From Brevibacillus sp. JNUCC-41 (lineage in GTDB: Bacteria > Bacillota > Bacilli > Bacillales > DSM-1321): 64,000 bases of DNA. Each line of letters opens with the position of its first letter. Position 1 is the stretch's first letter. The DNA lies in contig NZ_CP062163.1 in the NCBI RefSeq assembly GCF_014844095.1, positions 5,241,501 through 5,305,500 on the forward strand, given 5' to 3'. A program made the position numbers and the translations under genes. Positions 18,146-27,212 of the stretch are shown piece after piece. The notes beneath the pieces were generated by a model, which searched no databases, was not told the DNA's origin, and worked only from the letters and a program-made list of their open reading frames with translations.

Positions 18146-19015
18146 ATGAAAAAAATGAATAAATGGGTCATTATGACCATTTTATTATGTCTATTATTGC
18201 CATATAAAGCTTTTGCAGATGCAGCTGTTGGTGAAATGATTGTCACACTTGGTGAGAATTTGACAAATGAACAAAAAAATATGATCTTATCAGAAATGAA
18301 AGCTCCAAACGATGTCGAGGTCCTGACAGTTACAAATGCGGAAGAACATGAATACTTAGGTGACTATATCGCTAGCCGTCTGATCGGTACAAAAGCGATT
18401 TCATCTTCTGCCATTACTTTGGAGGAAAAAGGTACCGGACTTAAACTGGAGTCTAAAAACATTAACTGGGTTTCCGATGAAATGTATATCAATGCACTGG
18501 CAACTGCTGGAGTAAAAGATGCTACCGTTTATGTCACAGCACCTATACCCGTTTCCGGTACAGCGGCTTTGACAGGAGTCATTAAAGCCTATGAAATCTC
18601 TGCCGACAAGAAGATTCCTGAAGATGTGAAACAGGCAGCGAATGAAGAAATGGTGAAAACAGCAAAATTGGGTGACGAAATCGGTACAGAAGAAGCCTCT
18701 GCACTGGTTACGAAAATCAAAGAGGAAATGGCTGCAAATCCACCAGCCAATACTGAAGAGGTCCGCGAGGTTGTCGAGTCTTCAGCAAAAGACCTTGGAA
18801 TCAGTTTAAATGATGCTCAAACTCAAAGTTTAATTGATTTATTCAATAAGCTAAAAGAATTGGATATTGATTGGAACGCTGTCGGTGATCAGCTTACTGC
18901 AGCTAAAGATAAACTTTCCAATTTTCTTGAATCCGAAGAGGGTCAATCATTTCTGGATAAATTGAAAGAAGTCTTCAGTAGTTTAATAGACGCAATCAAG
19001 TCACTTTTCAGCTGA
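18146..19015 (+). CDS. ypuA: DUF1002 secreted protein YpuA
   Basis: Exported protein of 289 residues with a signal peptide (cleavage after about residue 25, near AFA-DA). The DUF1002 domain occupies most of the rest, with the conserved patch VTAPIPVSGTAALTG near residue 130. Function unknown. Strong AAGGAGGA ribosome binding site. It converges on lysA, with a shared terminator, the same neighbourhood as in B. subtilis. Confidence 0.92.
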   Translation: MKKMNKWVIMTILLCLLLPYKAFADAAVGEMIVTLGENLTNEQKNMILSEMKAPNDVEVLTVTNAEEHEYLGDYIASRLIGTKAISSSAITLEEKGTGLKLESKNINWVSDEMYINALATAGVKDATVYVTAPIPVSGTAALTGVIKAYEISADKKIPEDVKQAANEEMVKTAKLGDEIGTEEASALVTKIKEEMAANPPANTEEVREVVESSAKDLGISLNDAQTQSLIDLFNKLKELDIDWNAVGDQLTAAKDKLSNFLESEEGQSFLDKLKEVFSSLIDAIKSLFS

Positions 19016-19023
19016 ATCAAATG

Positions 19024-19053
19024 AAAAAAGGATGGCCACTGCCATCCTTTTTT
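19024..19053. terminator. Bidirectional terminator ypuA/lysA
   Basis: Perfect hairpin (stem GGATGGC / GCCATCC, loop CACT) flanked by A6 and T6, so it works on both strands. Confidence 0.9.
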
Positions 19054-20382
19054 CTATTCTTTAGTGACGACTGCCGCTTCATGAAGGGCCAAATCCAAAT
19101 GGATAAGATCTTCGTACGTCTCTCGTTTGATGACCAACCGGGCTTCTCCATTTTCAGCAAAGACGACAGCCGGTCTTGGAATCCGATTGTAATTATTTGA
19201 CATGGAATATCCATATGCCCCTGTACAAAATACCGCCAAGACATCACCGCGGCCAGCTTTTGGCAATGGTAAATCCCAAATCAACATATCTCCGCTTTCA
19301 CAGCATTTCCCGGCAATGGACACTGTCTCTTCTACAGGGTCAAGCGGCCGGTTTGCGAGAATGGCATCATATTTCGCTTCGTAAAGAGCGGGACGTATAT
19401 TATCACTCATGCCCCCATCAACGGCAATATATTTGCGGACATTAGGAACTTCCTTTTCAGAACCGACCTTGTACAGTGTCACACCGGCGTCTCCGACTAA
19501 TGAACGGCCAGGTTCGATCCAGATTTCAGGCATCACTAAATCAGAATCTGCAATCAGGTTCTGCACTTCCCTAACGATTTCCTCAACATATTGGGATGCC
19601 GGTAGCGGGTCGTCCTCTTGTGTATACCGAATCCCGAAACCCCCTCCGAGATTCAATACCTTTGGTTGAAACCCTACCGAGCCGTGCCAATCATTCAGCT
19701 TGCCGATAATTTTTTGGGCTGCAAGAAGGAAACCGGTCGTTTGAAAGATCTGGGAACCGATATGACAGTGAAGCCCCAGCACTTCGAGGAATTCACTTTG
19801 CAGTGCTTGCCGAAGGGCAGCTTCGGCCTGGCCGTTAATAAGATCAAAACCAAATTTCGAATCTTCTTGTCCCGTCAATATATAATCATGCGTATGGGCT
19901 TCGATACCTGGTGTTACACGAAGAAGGATTTTCACCTTTTGTTCACGGTTTGTACAAATTTCTTCCAACAGTGTCAACTCTGAAAAATTATCGACTACTA
20001 TACAGCCAATGTCATGATCCAAAGCCATATGTAGCTCTTCATCACTTTTGTTATTTCCATGAAAATGAATTCGTTCTGTTGGGAAATTCGCCTTAATTGC
20101 CGTATACAATTCCCCCGCCGAGACAACATCGAGAGAAAGTCCTTCTTGCTCTGCCAACTGGATCATGGCAATCGAAGAAAAGGCCTTACTTGCGTAAGCA
20201 ACTTGAGCCGAAATCCCTAATTCCTCAAATGTTCTCTTGAACCCTCTTGCCCGTTCGCGAATTAGCTCTACATCATAAACATATAATGGTGTTCCAAATT
20301 GCTCGATCAATTCGATCGTGTCCACTCCGCCAATCTCCAGGTGTCCACGTTCATTTACACCACCGGTTCCGTACAAATGCAT
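19054..20382 (-). CDS. lysA: Diaminopimelate decarboxylase LysA
   Basis: PLP enzyme (fold type III) converting meso-diaminopimelate to L-lysine, the last step of lysine synthesis. The 442 residues contain the PLP lysine in YASKAF near residue 65, the glycine-rich phosphate-binding segment LNLGGGFG, and the active-site cysteine motif GKCCESGD near 345. ATG follows GGAAGGTGAGG. Upstream lies a structured leader. Confidence 0.96.
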   Translation of the reverse strand: MHLYGTGGVNERGHLEIGGVDTIELIEQFGTPLYVYDVELIRERARGFKRTFEELGISAQVAYASKAFSSIAMIQLAEQEGLSLDVVSAGELYTAIKANFPTERIHFHGNNKSDEELHMALDHDIGCIVVDNFSELTLLEEICTNREQKVKILLRVTPGIEAHTHDYILTGQEDSKFGFDLINGQAEAALRQALQSEFLEVLGLHCHIGSQIFQTTGFLLAAQKIIGKLNDWHGSVGFQPKVLNLGGGFGIRYTQEDDPLPASQYVEEIVREVQNLIADSDLVMPEIWIEPGRSLVGDAGVTLYKVGSEKEVPNVRKYIAVDGGMSDNIRPALYEAKYDAILANRPLDPVEETVSIAGKCCESGDMLIWDLPLPKAGRGDVLAVFCTGAYGYSMSNNYNRIPRPAVVFAENGEARLVIKRETYEDLIHLDLALHEAAVVTKE

Positions 20383-20419
20383 GATTGCCTCACCTTCCTG
20401 ACTTAAAACTAAAGATTAA

Positions 20420-20580
20420 TAAGAAATGAGGCAGCCTCAAATAAAGAAACCCTGCTGTAAAAGGTTCTCTATATGAACAAGCCTCATTCGAATCGATATT
20501 GTTCTCTATGACTGCTTTGTAGTTCGAAGGGAAAGACAGATTGGTTTAAACTCCAAAGAGTCATAGTAGCTCTATCTCTT
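20420..20580 (-). promoter_or_regulatory. Candidate structured leader RNA of lysA
   Basis: On the minus strand several complementary segments follow one another: CTATGACT pairs with AGTCATAG about 60 nt apart; GAACAA pairs with TTGTTC; AGAACC pairs with GGTTTCT; and AATGAGGC pairs with GCCTCATT enclosing the last hairpin. Part of it (GATAGAG and CTTTGGAG) recalls the lysine riboswitch, but the full consensus is not evident. It may instead include the spoVAF terminator. Confidence 0.4.
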
Positions 20581-20643
20581 TGTGAAGCCTAACAATACCT
20601 CTTTATCCGAATAAAATTAAATTACCACAACTTTTCGACAACA

Positions 20644-22134
20644 TCAACCTTTAGATTTTCTCGGCTGCCTATAGAGATCCTGGGGATGTACAATACTCGG
20701 ACGTTCTATAGTGCCAGGATAAGGTCTTCTTAATATTATATGTGACAGGGCCTTTGGCTGAAACGGGAGAAGCGGCCATAAATAAGGCGTATTTAACGTT
20801 TTTATATTAGTAAGCATAATAATGTAGAGTGTGATGCCTATGACTAGGCCAGGCACTTTAAATAAAGCGACCAATACTAGCAGGACTAATCGGGAAATCT
20901 TATTCGCAACCCCTAGTTCTAAACTCGGAGTGACAAATGTGCCGATTGTCGCTACGGAAGCGTAGAGAACCACCTCAGGAACAAATAGCCCAACATCTAT
21001 CGCTATCTGTCCTATCAAAACTGCCGCAACCAAGCCCATTGCCGTAGAAAGCGGGGTCGGGGTATGGACGGCTGCCATCCTTAAAAATTCTATCCCAATA
21101 TCTGAAATGAAGATTTGGATCACGATGGGTATATGCGTTTTATCATTCGGCCCGATATACTCGAGCTTCTCCGGCAGGAGGGAAGGCTCTAAACAAAACA
21201 ATAACCAAATCGGCAGCAAGTATAACGAAACGAAAATCCCGAGAAATCGGACCCAGCGTACCAAGGTTCCAACAGCAGGTGCCTGCCGATACTCCTCAGC
21301 GTGCTGCATGTGATGGAATAGAGTGGACGGGGTTATGATGACACTCGGTGACGTATCCACATAAATAAGGACATGCCCCTCAAGTAAATGTGTTGCAGCT
21401 ACATCAGCCCGTTCCGTGTACCTGACAAGCGGGTATGGGTTATATTTTTGCTTGACGATGAACTCTTCGATCGTTTTATCGGCCATCGTTATGCCATCAA
21501 CATCAATATTATTCAATTCCTTACGAACGATTTCAATTAAATCAGGATCGGCAATATCTTTAATGTAGCCGATGGATATATCCGTTTTCGATCGTTCCCC
21601 TACATGCAACATTTCGAAACGTAATCTTTCATCCCTGATCCTCCGTCTTGTTATCGCTGTGTTAATGATGATATTCTCGACAAAACCGTCCCTTGATCCA
21701 CGGACGACTTTTTCCGTATCGGGTTCTACTGGCTGTCTCCCTGGATAACTCCGGACATCCACAACCAATCCTATTGGTTTACCATCAACAACAACGACTA
21801 TTAATCCGGATAAAACCTGATCAACAAGCTCATCCATCGTCTTTATTTCCTCAACGGATTGGTGTACAAGCAACTCTTTGACTGCATCAAAAACTTTAGT
21901 GGTCAAGATTTCCGCATTTTTGTTATGAATAAGAGAATCGAGGATTTCAATGATGTACTCTGTATCCGTCAGCCCGTTTACATAGTAAAGATGCACATCT
22001 TTTCTTAGAACCTTTATCCTTCTTACCCCTAAGTCGAAGCTGACGCCCAGACCTACATTCTTTTCCATGTACGCGTCAACTTCCGCTACCCTATTCGGAA
22101 TCGGTTTCATGTTTTCAGGTTTTTCTGAAGTCAT
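20644..22134 (-). CDS. spoVAF: Stage V sporulation protein SpoVAF
   Basis: Membrane protein of 496 residues related to the A subunit of GerA-type germinant receptors. A large soluble N-terminal part is followed by four or five membrane segments from about residue 290. B. subtilis SpoVAF is made in the forespore and contributes to germination signalling as an ion channel partner. The ATG at 22134 is 8 bp after AAAGGAG; an adjacent ATG is an alternative. It overlaps spoVAEa by about 20 bp. Confidence 0.93.
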   Translation of the reverse strand: MTSEKPENMKPIPNRVAEVDAYMEKNVGLGVSFDLGVRRIKVLRKDVHLYYVNGLTDTEYIIEILDSLIHNKNAEILTTKVFDAVKELLVHQSVEEIKTMDELVDQVLSGLIVVVVDGKPIGLVVDVRSYPGRQPVEPDTEKVVRGSRDGFVENIIINTAITRRRIRDERLRFEMLHVGERSKTDISIGYIKDIADPDLIEIVRKELNNIDVDGITMADKTIEEFIVKQKYNPYPLVRYTERADVAATHLLEGHVLIYVDTSPSVIITPSTLFHHMQHAEEYRQAPAVGTLVRWVRFLGIFVSLYLLPIWLLFCLEPSLLPEKLEYIGPNDKTHIPIVIQIFISDIGIEFLRMAAVHTPTPLSTAMGLVAAVLIGQIAIDVGLFVPEVVLYASVATIGTFVTPSLELGVANKISRLVLLVLVALFKVPGLVIGITLYIIMLTNIKTLNTPYLWPLLPFQPKALSHIILRRPYPGTIERPSIVHPQDLYRQPRKSKG

Positions 22135-22696
22135 CATGACCACTCCTTTCCAATATGATTTCCACCGCTAGCTTCGTTATCGGTGCTCCTCTTTTAAAAT
22201 CATCCTGATGGGACATTTTCCCGATATCCCCTATCCCCACTACTATGGGAACATGTAATTGATCGATGCAATACACCGTATCTCCAGTTATCTTGCCGAG
22301 TTCAAATTCTTCGGCGCCGTATTTATCAACCCCGTTCGGTGTCAGGTTACCATCACGGTCAATACAGATATCCACTTTGGTCCATTCTTCCCTTCTACTC
22401 TTTGAAGCGACCGCTATCACACCAAGGACATTAATATCAGGGTGACCGGCAACTACCTTCATTGCCTGTTCGCCTGATCCTTCTCCGATAAAACCGCTAT
22501 CATCAAACATGACCAATACTGGATCATACTTCGCCTTTTTTATTAATTCAACTAGCTCCAAGCCCGTATATCGTGATGGATTACCTTGGGACATGGAGAT
22601 ACACCTTCCCCCTATTTCCTTCGCTACGTGCTCGACAGCCCGTTTCGCATACTCATCTCCATCCGTAATCAATATCACGTTTCGTTTGGTCACCAT
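22115..22696 (-). CDS. spoVAEA: Stage V sporulation protein SpoVAEa
   Basis: Soluble protein of 193 residues of the SpoVAEa family, expressed in the forespore. Landmarks are [15 protein letters not shown] at the start, [18 protein letters not shown] in the middle and [13 protein letters not shown] near the end. Molecular function is not established. Start chosen at the ATG six bases after AAAGGTAGG. Here it follows spoVAB directly instead of spoVAEb. Confidence 0.9.
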   Translation of the reverse strand: MVTKRNVILITDGDEYAKRAVEHVAKEIGGRCISMSQGNPSRYTGLELVELIKKAKYDPVLVMFDDSGFIGEGSGEQAMKVVAGHPDINVLGVIAVASKSRREEWTKVDICIDRDGNLTPNGVDKYGAEEFELGKITGDTVYCIDQLHVPIVVGIGDIGKMSHQDDFKRGAPITKLAVEIILERSGHDDFRKT

Positions 22697-22739
22697 CTTG
22701 GGCCTACCTTTCATCATCAGGAATAGTTACCTTATAAAC

Positions 22740-23162
22740 TTATAAATCCACTAAATAAATCCATTGGAATAATGATCCGGCTATTTTTCCCAATACGAGT
22801 GCCATTAACAGATAAATGATTTTCTCTTGAATTCCGATTCGCTTTGACAAAACCGGAAATACATTCAGGACTTCAGTTAAGGCAGCAGCAAGCATTCCAT
22901 TAAATATCCCGTCAGCCAAACCGATCGGAATTAATAAAAAATACGGGAGGGAAAATTCCGTTTCCTGTAATCCTAACCATGTCCCTGCGACAACGCCCGC
23001 AATGATGGCTCCTTCATAGTAATGAATCATCTTCATTGTTTTTGTCAGCTGGGTCAGTCTCGGAATCACCCCAAGTACAGTTAAAAACGCTACAAAACCG
23101 GCACCTGTCGCAAAACCCCCGGCCAAACCGACAAAGATTCCAAATATAATTTTACCGGTCAT
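22740..23162 (-). CDS. spoVAB: Stage V sporulation protein SpoVAB
   Basis: Four-helix membrane protein of 140 residues, SpoVAB family, with the conserved loop VIPRLTQLTKT. Part of the system that moves dipicolinic acid during sporulation and germination. The start overlaps spoVAA; the ATG used gives the family length of about 141. Confidence 0.88.
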   Translation of the reverse strand: MTGKIIFGIFVGLAGGFATGAGFVAFLTVLGVIPRLTQLTKTMKMIHYYEGAIIAGVVAGTWLGLQETEFSLPYFLLIPIGLADGIFNGMLAAALTEVLNVFPVLSKRIGIQEKIIYLLMALVLGKIAGSLFQWIYLVDL

Positions 23163-23778
23163 CAAGGTGGCGCACATTCTCCTTATTTTCATTCATGATT
23201 ACATAACTGTCCAAATCCTGCTGATAGTTGAACATTTCAACCTCGAGCGGACTAGGTTCCTCATTGAAGCGTTTTTTAAAAAAGTGATTAAAAAATAGAA
23301 TCATGCCCATACCAAGGCCGAAGCTATATGGGATTTGGATCAATAATGGCTTATCTTCCACTTTTCCCGTGATTATAGTAAAGATTTTTTGATGCACTTC
23401 CCCCATGCTGACATCCACATGAAAATTCATGATCGTCATCCCGCCGCCGATAAATAACAAAAACCAAACCAAGGCGAATGTCAGGTATGACATTTTCTTT
23501 TTCGAGAAGATGATTTCGATGATCGTTTGGGAGGGCCCGAATGACTCCAGTTCAATAGTCGGGTCCATCTTGCGGATGGCCACGATAACTTGAGCCAAAT
23601 CAACGACAATAATATTCTTATCTTCCTTCTTGACCGTTAATAATATAATTTCTTCAATGTTGGTAATCACTTCTTCAGGTCCGATTATCCTTGCAATATC
23701 TTTTATCCTCACCGTTTGATTTCCCTTTACTTGTACACGGTTCCTCATCCTGATATATACAACTGCCACTATCATCAC
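23152..23778 (-). CDS. spoVAA: Stage V sporulation protein SpoVAA
   Basis: First gene of the spoVA cluster, 208 residues with two membrane segments near 105-125 and 150-170 and an N-terminal soluble domain (RMRNRVQV, PEEVI). Forespore-expressed under sigma-G in B. subtilis, consistent with the promoter found upstream. Exact start is uncertain within the first ten codons. Confidence 0.88.
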   Translation of the reverse strand: MMIVAVVYIRMRNRVQVKGNQTVRIKDIARIIGPEEVITNIEEIILLTVKKEDKNIIVVDLAQVIVAIRKMDPTIELESFGPSQTIIEIIFSKKKMSYLTFALVWFLLFIGGGMTIMNFHVDVSMGEVHQKIFTIITGKVEDKPLLIQIPYSFGLGMGMILFFNHFFKKRFNEEPSPLEVEMFNYQQDLDSYVIMNENKENVRHLDDR

Positions 23779-23806
23779 ATCCCGACCTTTTATTTCCTTA
23801 TGCTAG

Positions 23807-23837
23807 TAGTATGGTTTGGAAACAGTTTGAAAATGCA
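23807..23837 (-). promoter_or_regulatory. Sigma-G-type promoter of spoVA
   Basis: On the minus strand TGCATT and CATACTA are separated by 18 bp, 29 bp before the spoVAA start. This fits the sigma-G consensus (TGMATA-type -35, CATAMTA -10). Confidence 0.65.
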
Positions 23838-23879
23838 GGAAGTGAACCATGTCCAAATATTACTAATTTAAAAACAAAA

Positions 23880-23912
23880 AAAAGACACGCTGCAATGACA
23901 GCATGTCTTTTT
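23880..23912 (-). terminator. Terminator of the purine permease gene
   Basis: Stem AAAGACACGCTG / CAGCATGTCTTT with one mismatch and A/T runs on each side, immediately beyond the permease stop. Confidence 0.75.
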
Positions 23913-23927
23913 GATTACATTCATACC

Positions 23928-25223
23928 TTAATGAGTAGGGAAGAAAATCAGCTGAATCAAAAATATAAATCCGAAAATATAAATGAGAGGATGTACCGAT
24001 TTTCCTTTTCCACTGAATACCTTCATAAGGGGAAATGTAATGAACCCGATCGCAATCCCTGTAGATATACTTGAAGTAAGCGGCATCGTTAAAATGATCG
24101 CAAATGCCGGAAACGCCTCATCGAAAATTTTCCAATTTACTTTAGCCAGCCCTTCCATCATGAAACATCCTACAATGATCAAAACGGGAGCTGTGATTGC
24201 TTGAACGGAAGAAATTGCCGATATCAATGGAGAAAAGAAAATCGACGCAGCAAACAAGATTGCCACGACAGTAGCGGTTAATCCCGTACGTCCCCCTGCG
24301 GCTACTCCCGTACTCGATTCAACATATGCCGTCGAAGGGCTTGTACCAAACATCGAGCCGACTGTCGTCGCAATCGCATCACCTAAAAAGGCTTTCTTGG
24401 CACGAGGGATTTTCCCATCCTTCGTTAGTCCAGCCTGTTCCGTCACGCCAATCAAGGTTCCTGTCGTATCAAAGATCGTCACAAGTAAAAAGGCGAAAAC
24501 AATTGAATATAATGAATTCGTGAAGACCCCAGCAATATCGATATCGAAAAATACCGGTGTTGGAGGTACAGATAAGACCCCATCAAAGTTGAGCAAACCG
24601 ATAAAGTAGCCAATGATTGCCGTAATGATCATACCAATGAAAATTGCCCCTTTAATATTACGGGCCATAAAAATCAAGGTAATGAATAAACCTGCTAGCG
24701 CCAAAACGGTTCCAGGCTGGTGCAAATCTCCAAGCGACACCATCGTTGATTCATTAGGTACTACGATTCCAGCATTTTTCAATCCGATAAACGCAATGAA
24801 TAAACCAATTCCGGATGTGATGCCATATTTTAATGAATTAGGAATCGCATCAATTATCATTTTACGCAAGCTTGTCACGCTAATTAATAGAAATAGCAAA
24901 CCAGCAATGAAAACCGTACCGAATACGGTCTGATATGAAAGGCCCTGTGCCCCCACTACGCTGGCAAAATAAGCATTCAAACCCATCCCTGGTGCTATCG
25001 CAATCGGGTATTTTGCAACAAGCCCCATGATAAGGGTACCAATCACCGCTGATATGACCGTTGCCATGAAAACTTGTTCAAATGGAATTCCGATTGAAGA
25101 CAATAAAGCCGGATTCACAATAAGGATATAAACCATGGTTAAAAATGTCGTAACACCCGCCATGACTTCTGTACGGACATCCGTCCCATTTTCTTTCAGG
25201 GAGAAAAATTTTTCCAAAAACAT
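23928..25223 (-). CDS. pbuG: NCS2-family hypoxanthine/guanine permease (PbuG/PbuO type)
   Basis: Polytopic transporter of 431 residues of the AzgA-like branch of NCS2, importing purine bases. It has about 12-14 hydrophobic segments, with landmarks GVTTFLTMVYILIVNP at the N terminus, AIAPGMGLNAYF near residue 75, and FGTSPSTAYVESSTG near 300. ATG follows CTGGAGGTC. Two facing PurBoxes upstream indicate PurR control. B. subtilis has two close relatives, PbuG and PbuO; which of them this is cannot be settled by eye. Confidence 0.88.
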   Translation of the reverse strand: MFLEKFFSLKENGTDVRTEVMAGVTTFLTMVYILIVNPALLSSIGIPFEQVFMATVISAVIGTLIMGLVAKYPIAIAPGMGLNAYFASVVGAQGLSYQTVFGTVFIAGLLFLLISVTSLRKMIIDAIPNSLKYGITSGIGLFIAFIGLKNAGIVVPNESTMVSLGDLHQPGTVLALAGLFITLIFMARNIKGAIFIGMIITAIIGYFIGLLNFDGVLSVPPTPVFFDIDIAGVFTNSLYSIVFAFLLVTIFDTTGTLIGVTEQAGLTKDGKIPRAKKAFLGDAIATTVGSMFGTSPSTAYVESSTGVAAGGRTGLTATVVAILFAASIFFSPLISAISSVQAITAPVLIIVGCFMMEGLAKVNWKIFDEAFPAFAIILTMPLTSSISTGIAIGFITFPLMKVFSGKGKSVHPLIYIFGFIFLIQLIFFPTH

Positions 25224-25337
25224 ATTTTAGACCTCCAGATCTAAAGGAAACACCGACAACCGTTTGCACGAAAGTACAAGGTGTCCTAATATTGTACTGC
25301 ATCGACGTTTTTCTTGATCGTTATTCATTGAAAGAAA

Positions 25338-25388
25338 GATAAAAAACGAATGAGAAACGCGACCTTTACTATAATATTCGTTTTTATC
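25338..25388 (-). promoter_or_regulatory. Paired PurBoxes upstream of the purine permease
   Basis: Two facing copies of GATAAAAACGAAT-like sequence (25338-25352 and 25374-25388) have their CGAA cores 26 bp apart, the geometry of tandem PurBoxes bound by PurR in Bacillus. The canonical purine riboswitch present upstream of B. subtilis pbuG is not evident here. Confidence 0.65.
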
Positions 25389-25493
25389 TCTAAATTCAAC
25401 TAAAAATTCCACCCCATTCATATTTTCGCCCTACTTGATAAGAAATCACTTTTACTTTTTCCTAAAATAAAGATTTATTTTCAGCTCAATAAA

Positions 25494-25528
25494 AAAAACC
25501 ACATGAATCACTGATTCATGTGGTTTTT
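25494..25528 (-). terminator. spoIIA operon terminator
   Basis: Perfect stem AACCACATGAATC / complement with a 3-base loop and T-rich tail. The right arm is inside the last codons of sigF. Confidence 0.85.
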
Positions 25529-26275
25529 CATTTGCTGAAGGATCTTCTTTTCCAGCCTTGACACCTGGACTTGGGAAATACCAAGTCTTGCCGCCACTTC
25601 CGATTGCGTCTGATCTTTATAATACCTCAGGAAAACAATCAGCCTTTCACGTTCATTCAATTCATGTATGGCTTCTTTCAAAGCGATTTGATCGAACCAG
25701 GATGTTTCATTATGGTCGGCGATCTGGTCAAGAAGAGTAATCGGATCTCCATCATTTTCGTAAACCGTTTCATGGATCGAAGAAGGGCTCCTGCTTGCTT
25801 CTTGGGCCATGATGATATCCTCTGGCGACAGCTCTAGATGTTCCGCCAATTCATTGACAGTCGGAACACGGCCATAAGTTTTTGAAAGTTCCTCTTTGGC
25901 CCTGCGAATTTTATTCGCCATTTCCTTTAATGACCGGCTTACTTTAACCGTTCCATCATCACGGATAAAACGTTGGATTTCACCAATGATCATAGGTACA
26001 GCATACGTTGAGAATTTCACTTCAAACGATAAATCAAATTTATCCACGGACTTCAAAAGGCCAATACAGCCTATTTGATAAAGGTCATCCGGTTCGTAAC
26101 CTCGATTGAGGAATCTTTGCACCACTGACCATACAAGCCTCAGATTGCTGTTGACAATCAGGTTCCTCGCATCTTGGTCACCGCTCTGGCTGCGTTGGAT
26201 TAAATTCCGCAATTCCTCATCTTTTAAATGGGGCTGGCCTTTCTTGCTCTTTTCTTTTTTAACCTCCACATCCAT
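25508..26275 (-). CDS. sigF: RNA polymerase sigma factor SigF (forespore)
   Basis: First compartment-specific sigma factor of sporulation, active in the forespore. The 255 residues have the sigma-70 regions 2 (DLYQIGCIGLLKSVDKFD), 3 and 4 (SEVAARLGISQVQVSRLEK). The ATG at 26275 is 8 bp after GGGAG and gives the same length as in B. subtilis; a TTG six bases upstream is too close to the ribosome binding site. Held inactive by SpoIIAB, encoded just upstream. Confidence 0.97.
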   Translation of the reverse strand: MDVEVKKEKSKKGQPHLKDEELRNLIQRSQSGDQDARNLIVNSNLRLVWSVVQRFLNRGYEPDDLYQIGCIGLLKSVDKFDLSFEVKFSTYAVPMIIGEIQRFIRDDGTVKVSRSLKEMANKIRRAKEELSKTYGRVPTVNELAEHLELSPEDIIMAQEASRSPSSIHETVYENDGDPITLLDQIADHNETSWFDQIALKEAIHELNERERLIVFLRYYKDQTQSEVAARLGISQVQVSRLEKKILQQMKNHMNQ

Positions 26276-26288
26276 ATGCAAGTCTCCC

Positions 26289-26729
26289 TTAATTGCACAA
26301 AGCTCTGCTTGTAGTTAAGTGCTTTTTTAATCGAATGATCGTGCCTTCGCCCTTGTGGGAAATAATATTGATTTCATCCATGAAATTTTCCATGATGGTG
26401 AATCCCATACCGGAACGTTCAAGTTCGGGTTTTGTCGTAAATAACGGCTGTTTAGCCTCCTCGACGTCTTCAATGCCCAGCCCTTCATCCCGGATGGTCA
26501 ATTCCACAGTATCGCCTTCGATGACCACTGAAATGTAGACCCATCCTTCCGGATCGCTTTCATAACCATGGATAATCGAATTCGTAACGGCTTCTGACAC
26601 GACAGTCTTGATCTCTGTCAATTCATCCATCGTCGGGTCCAATTGGGCAATGAAAGCCGCAACAGTTACCCTGGCAAAAGATTCATTTTGGCTAAGTGCA
26701 GAAAATTTCGTTTCCATTTTATTTTTCAT
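26289..26729 (-). CDS. spoIIAB: Anti-sigma F factor SpoIIAB
   Basis: Serine kinase and anti-sigma factor of 146 residues that binds sigma-F or phosphorylates SpoIIAA. GHKL ATPase motifs are visible: [11 protein letters not shown] (N box) and RDEGLGIED and [10 protein letters not shown] (glycine boxes). Start at the ATG after GGGGGTTGCC, one base beyond the spoIIAA stop. Length equals that of B. subtilis. Confidence 0.97.
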   Translation of the reverse strand: MKNKMETKFSALSQNESFARVTVAAFIAQLDPTMDELTEIKTVVSEAVTNSIIHGYESDPEGWVYISVVIEGDTVELTIRDEGLGIEDVEEAKQPLFTTKPELERSGMGFTIMENFMDEINIISHKGEGTIIRLKKHLTTSRALCN

Positions 26730-26730
26730 C

Positions 26731-27081
26731 TTAGGCAACCCCCAGTCTTTGCAAAGCGTTTTTTTCGGATAGTTCCATTTTAACAATTTTAAACAACCCT
26801 GACATCTCAAATAACCGCTTTACTGCTGGAGAAATTGCACAGACCACCATTTCACCTTGCTTTTTGTTTACCTGCTTATAGCGCCCTAAAATAACTCCGA
26901 GCCCCGAACTGTCCATAAAATCCAATTCTTCCATGTTAAGGATGATATGCTTGATATTATGCTTTTGAATGGCTGCCTCTGCCTGGTTTTTCAATTTTTC
27001 TGCTGTATGATGATCCAAATCACCTTTGAGACGAATGCACAATACGCGGTTTTTCGCCTCCATATTAATCGTAAGACTCAT
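26731..27081 (-). CDS. spoIIAA: Anti-anti-sigma factor SpoIIAA
   Basis: STAS-domain protein of 116 residues. The phosphorylatable serine is in the motif [13 protein letters not shown] near residue 57. Dephosphorylated SpoIIAA releases sigma-F from SpoIIAB. First gene of the operon, with a sigma-H promoter upstream and AAGGAGGC ribosome binding site. Confidence 0.97.
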   Translation of the reverse strand: MSLTINMEAKNRVLCIRLKGDLDHHTAEKLKNQAEAAIQKHNIKHIILNMEELDFMDSSGLGVILGRYKQVNKKQGEMVVCAISPAVKRLFEMSGLFKIVKMELSEKNALQRLGVA

Positions 27082-27118
27082 TATATACAGCCTCCTTCAC
27101 TGTCTTATAAAGAGTCAA

Positions 27119-27144
27119 ATTCTCTTTTTCACCTGGCGATTCCT
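27119..27144 (-). promoter_or_regulatory. Sigma-H promoter of the spoIIA operon
   Basis: On the minus strand AGGAATC and AGAAT are separated by 14 bp, matching the sigma-H consensus (AGGAWWT, RGAAT), about 38 bp before spoIIAA. spoIIA is a known sigma-H and Spo0A target. Confidence 0.75.
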
Positions 27145-27212
27145 CCTTACTAGCAAAACTAGTGGAGTTTCGCCTAAATTAGTACGATTAACAGGCAATG
27201 CGACAATTTATT

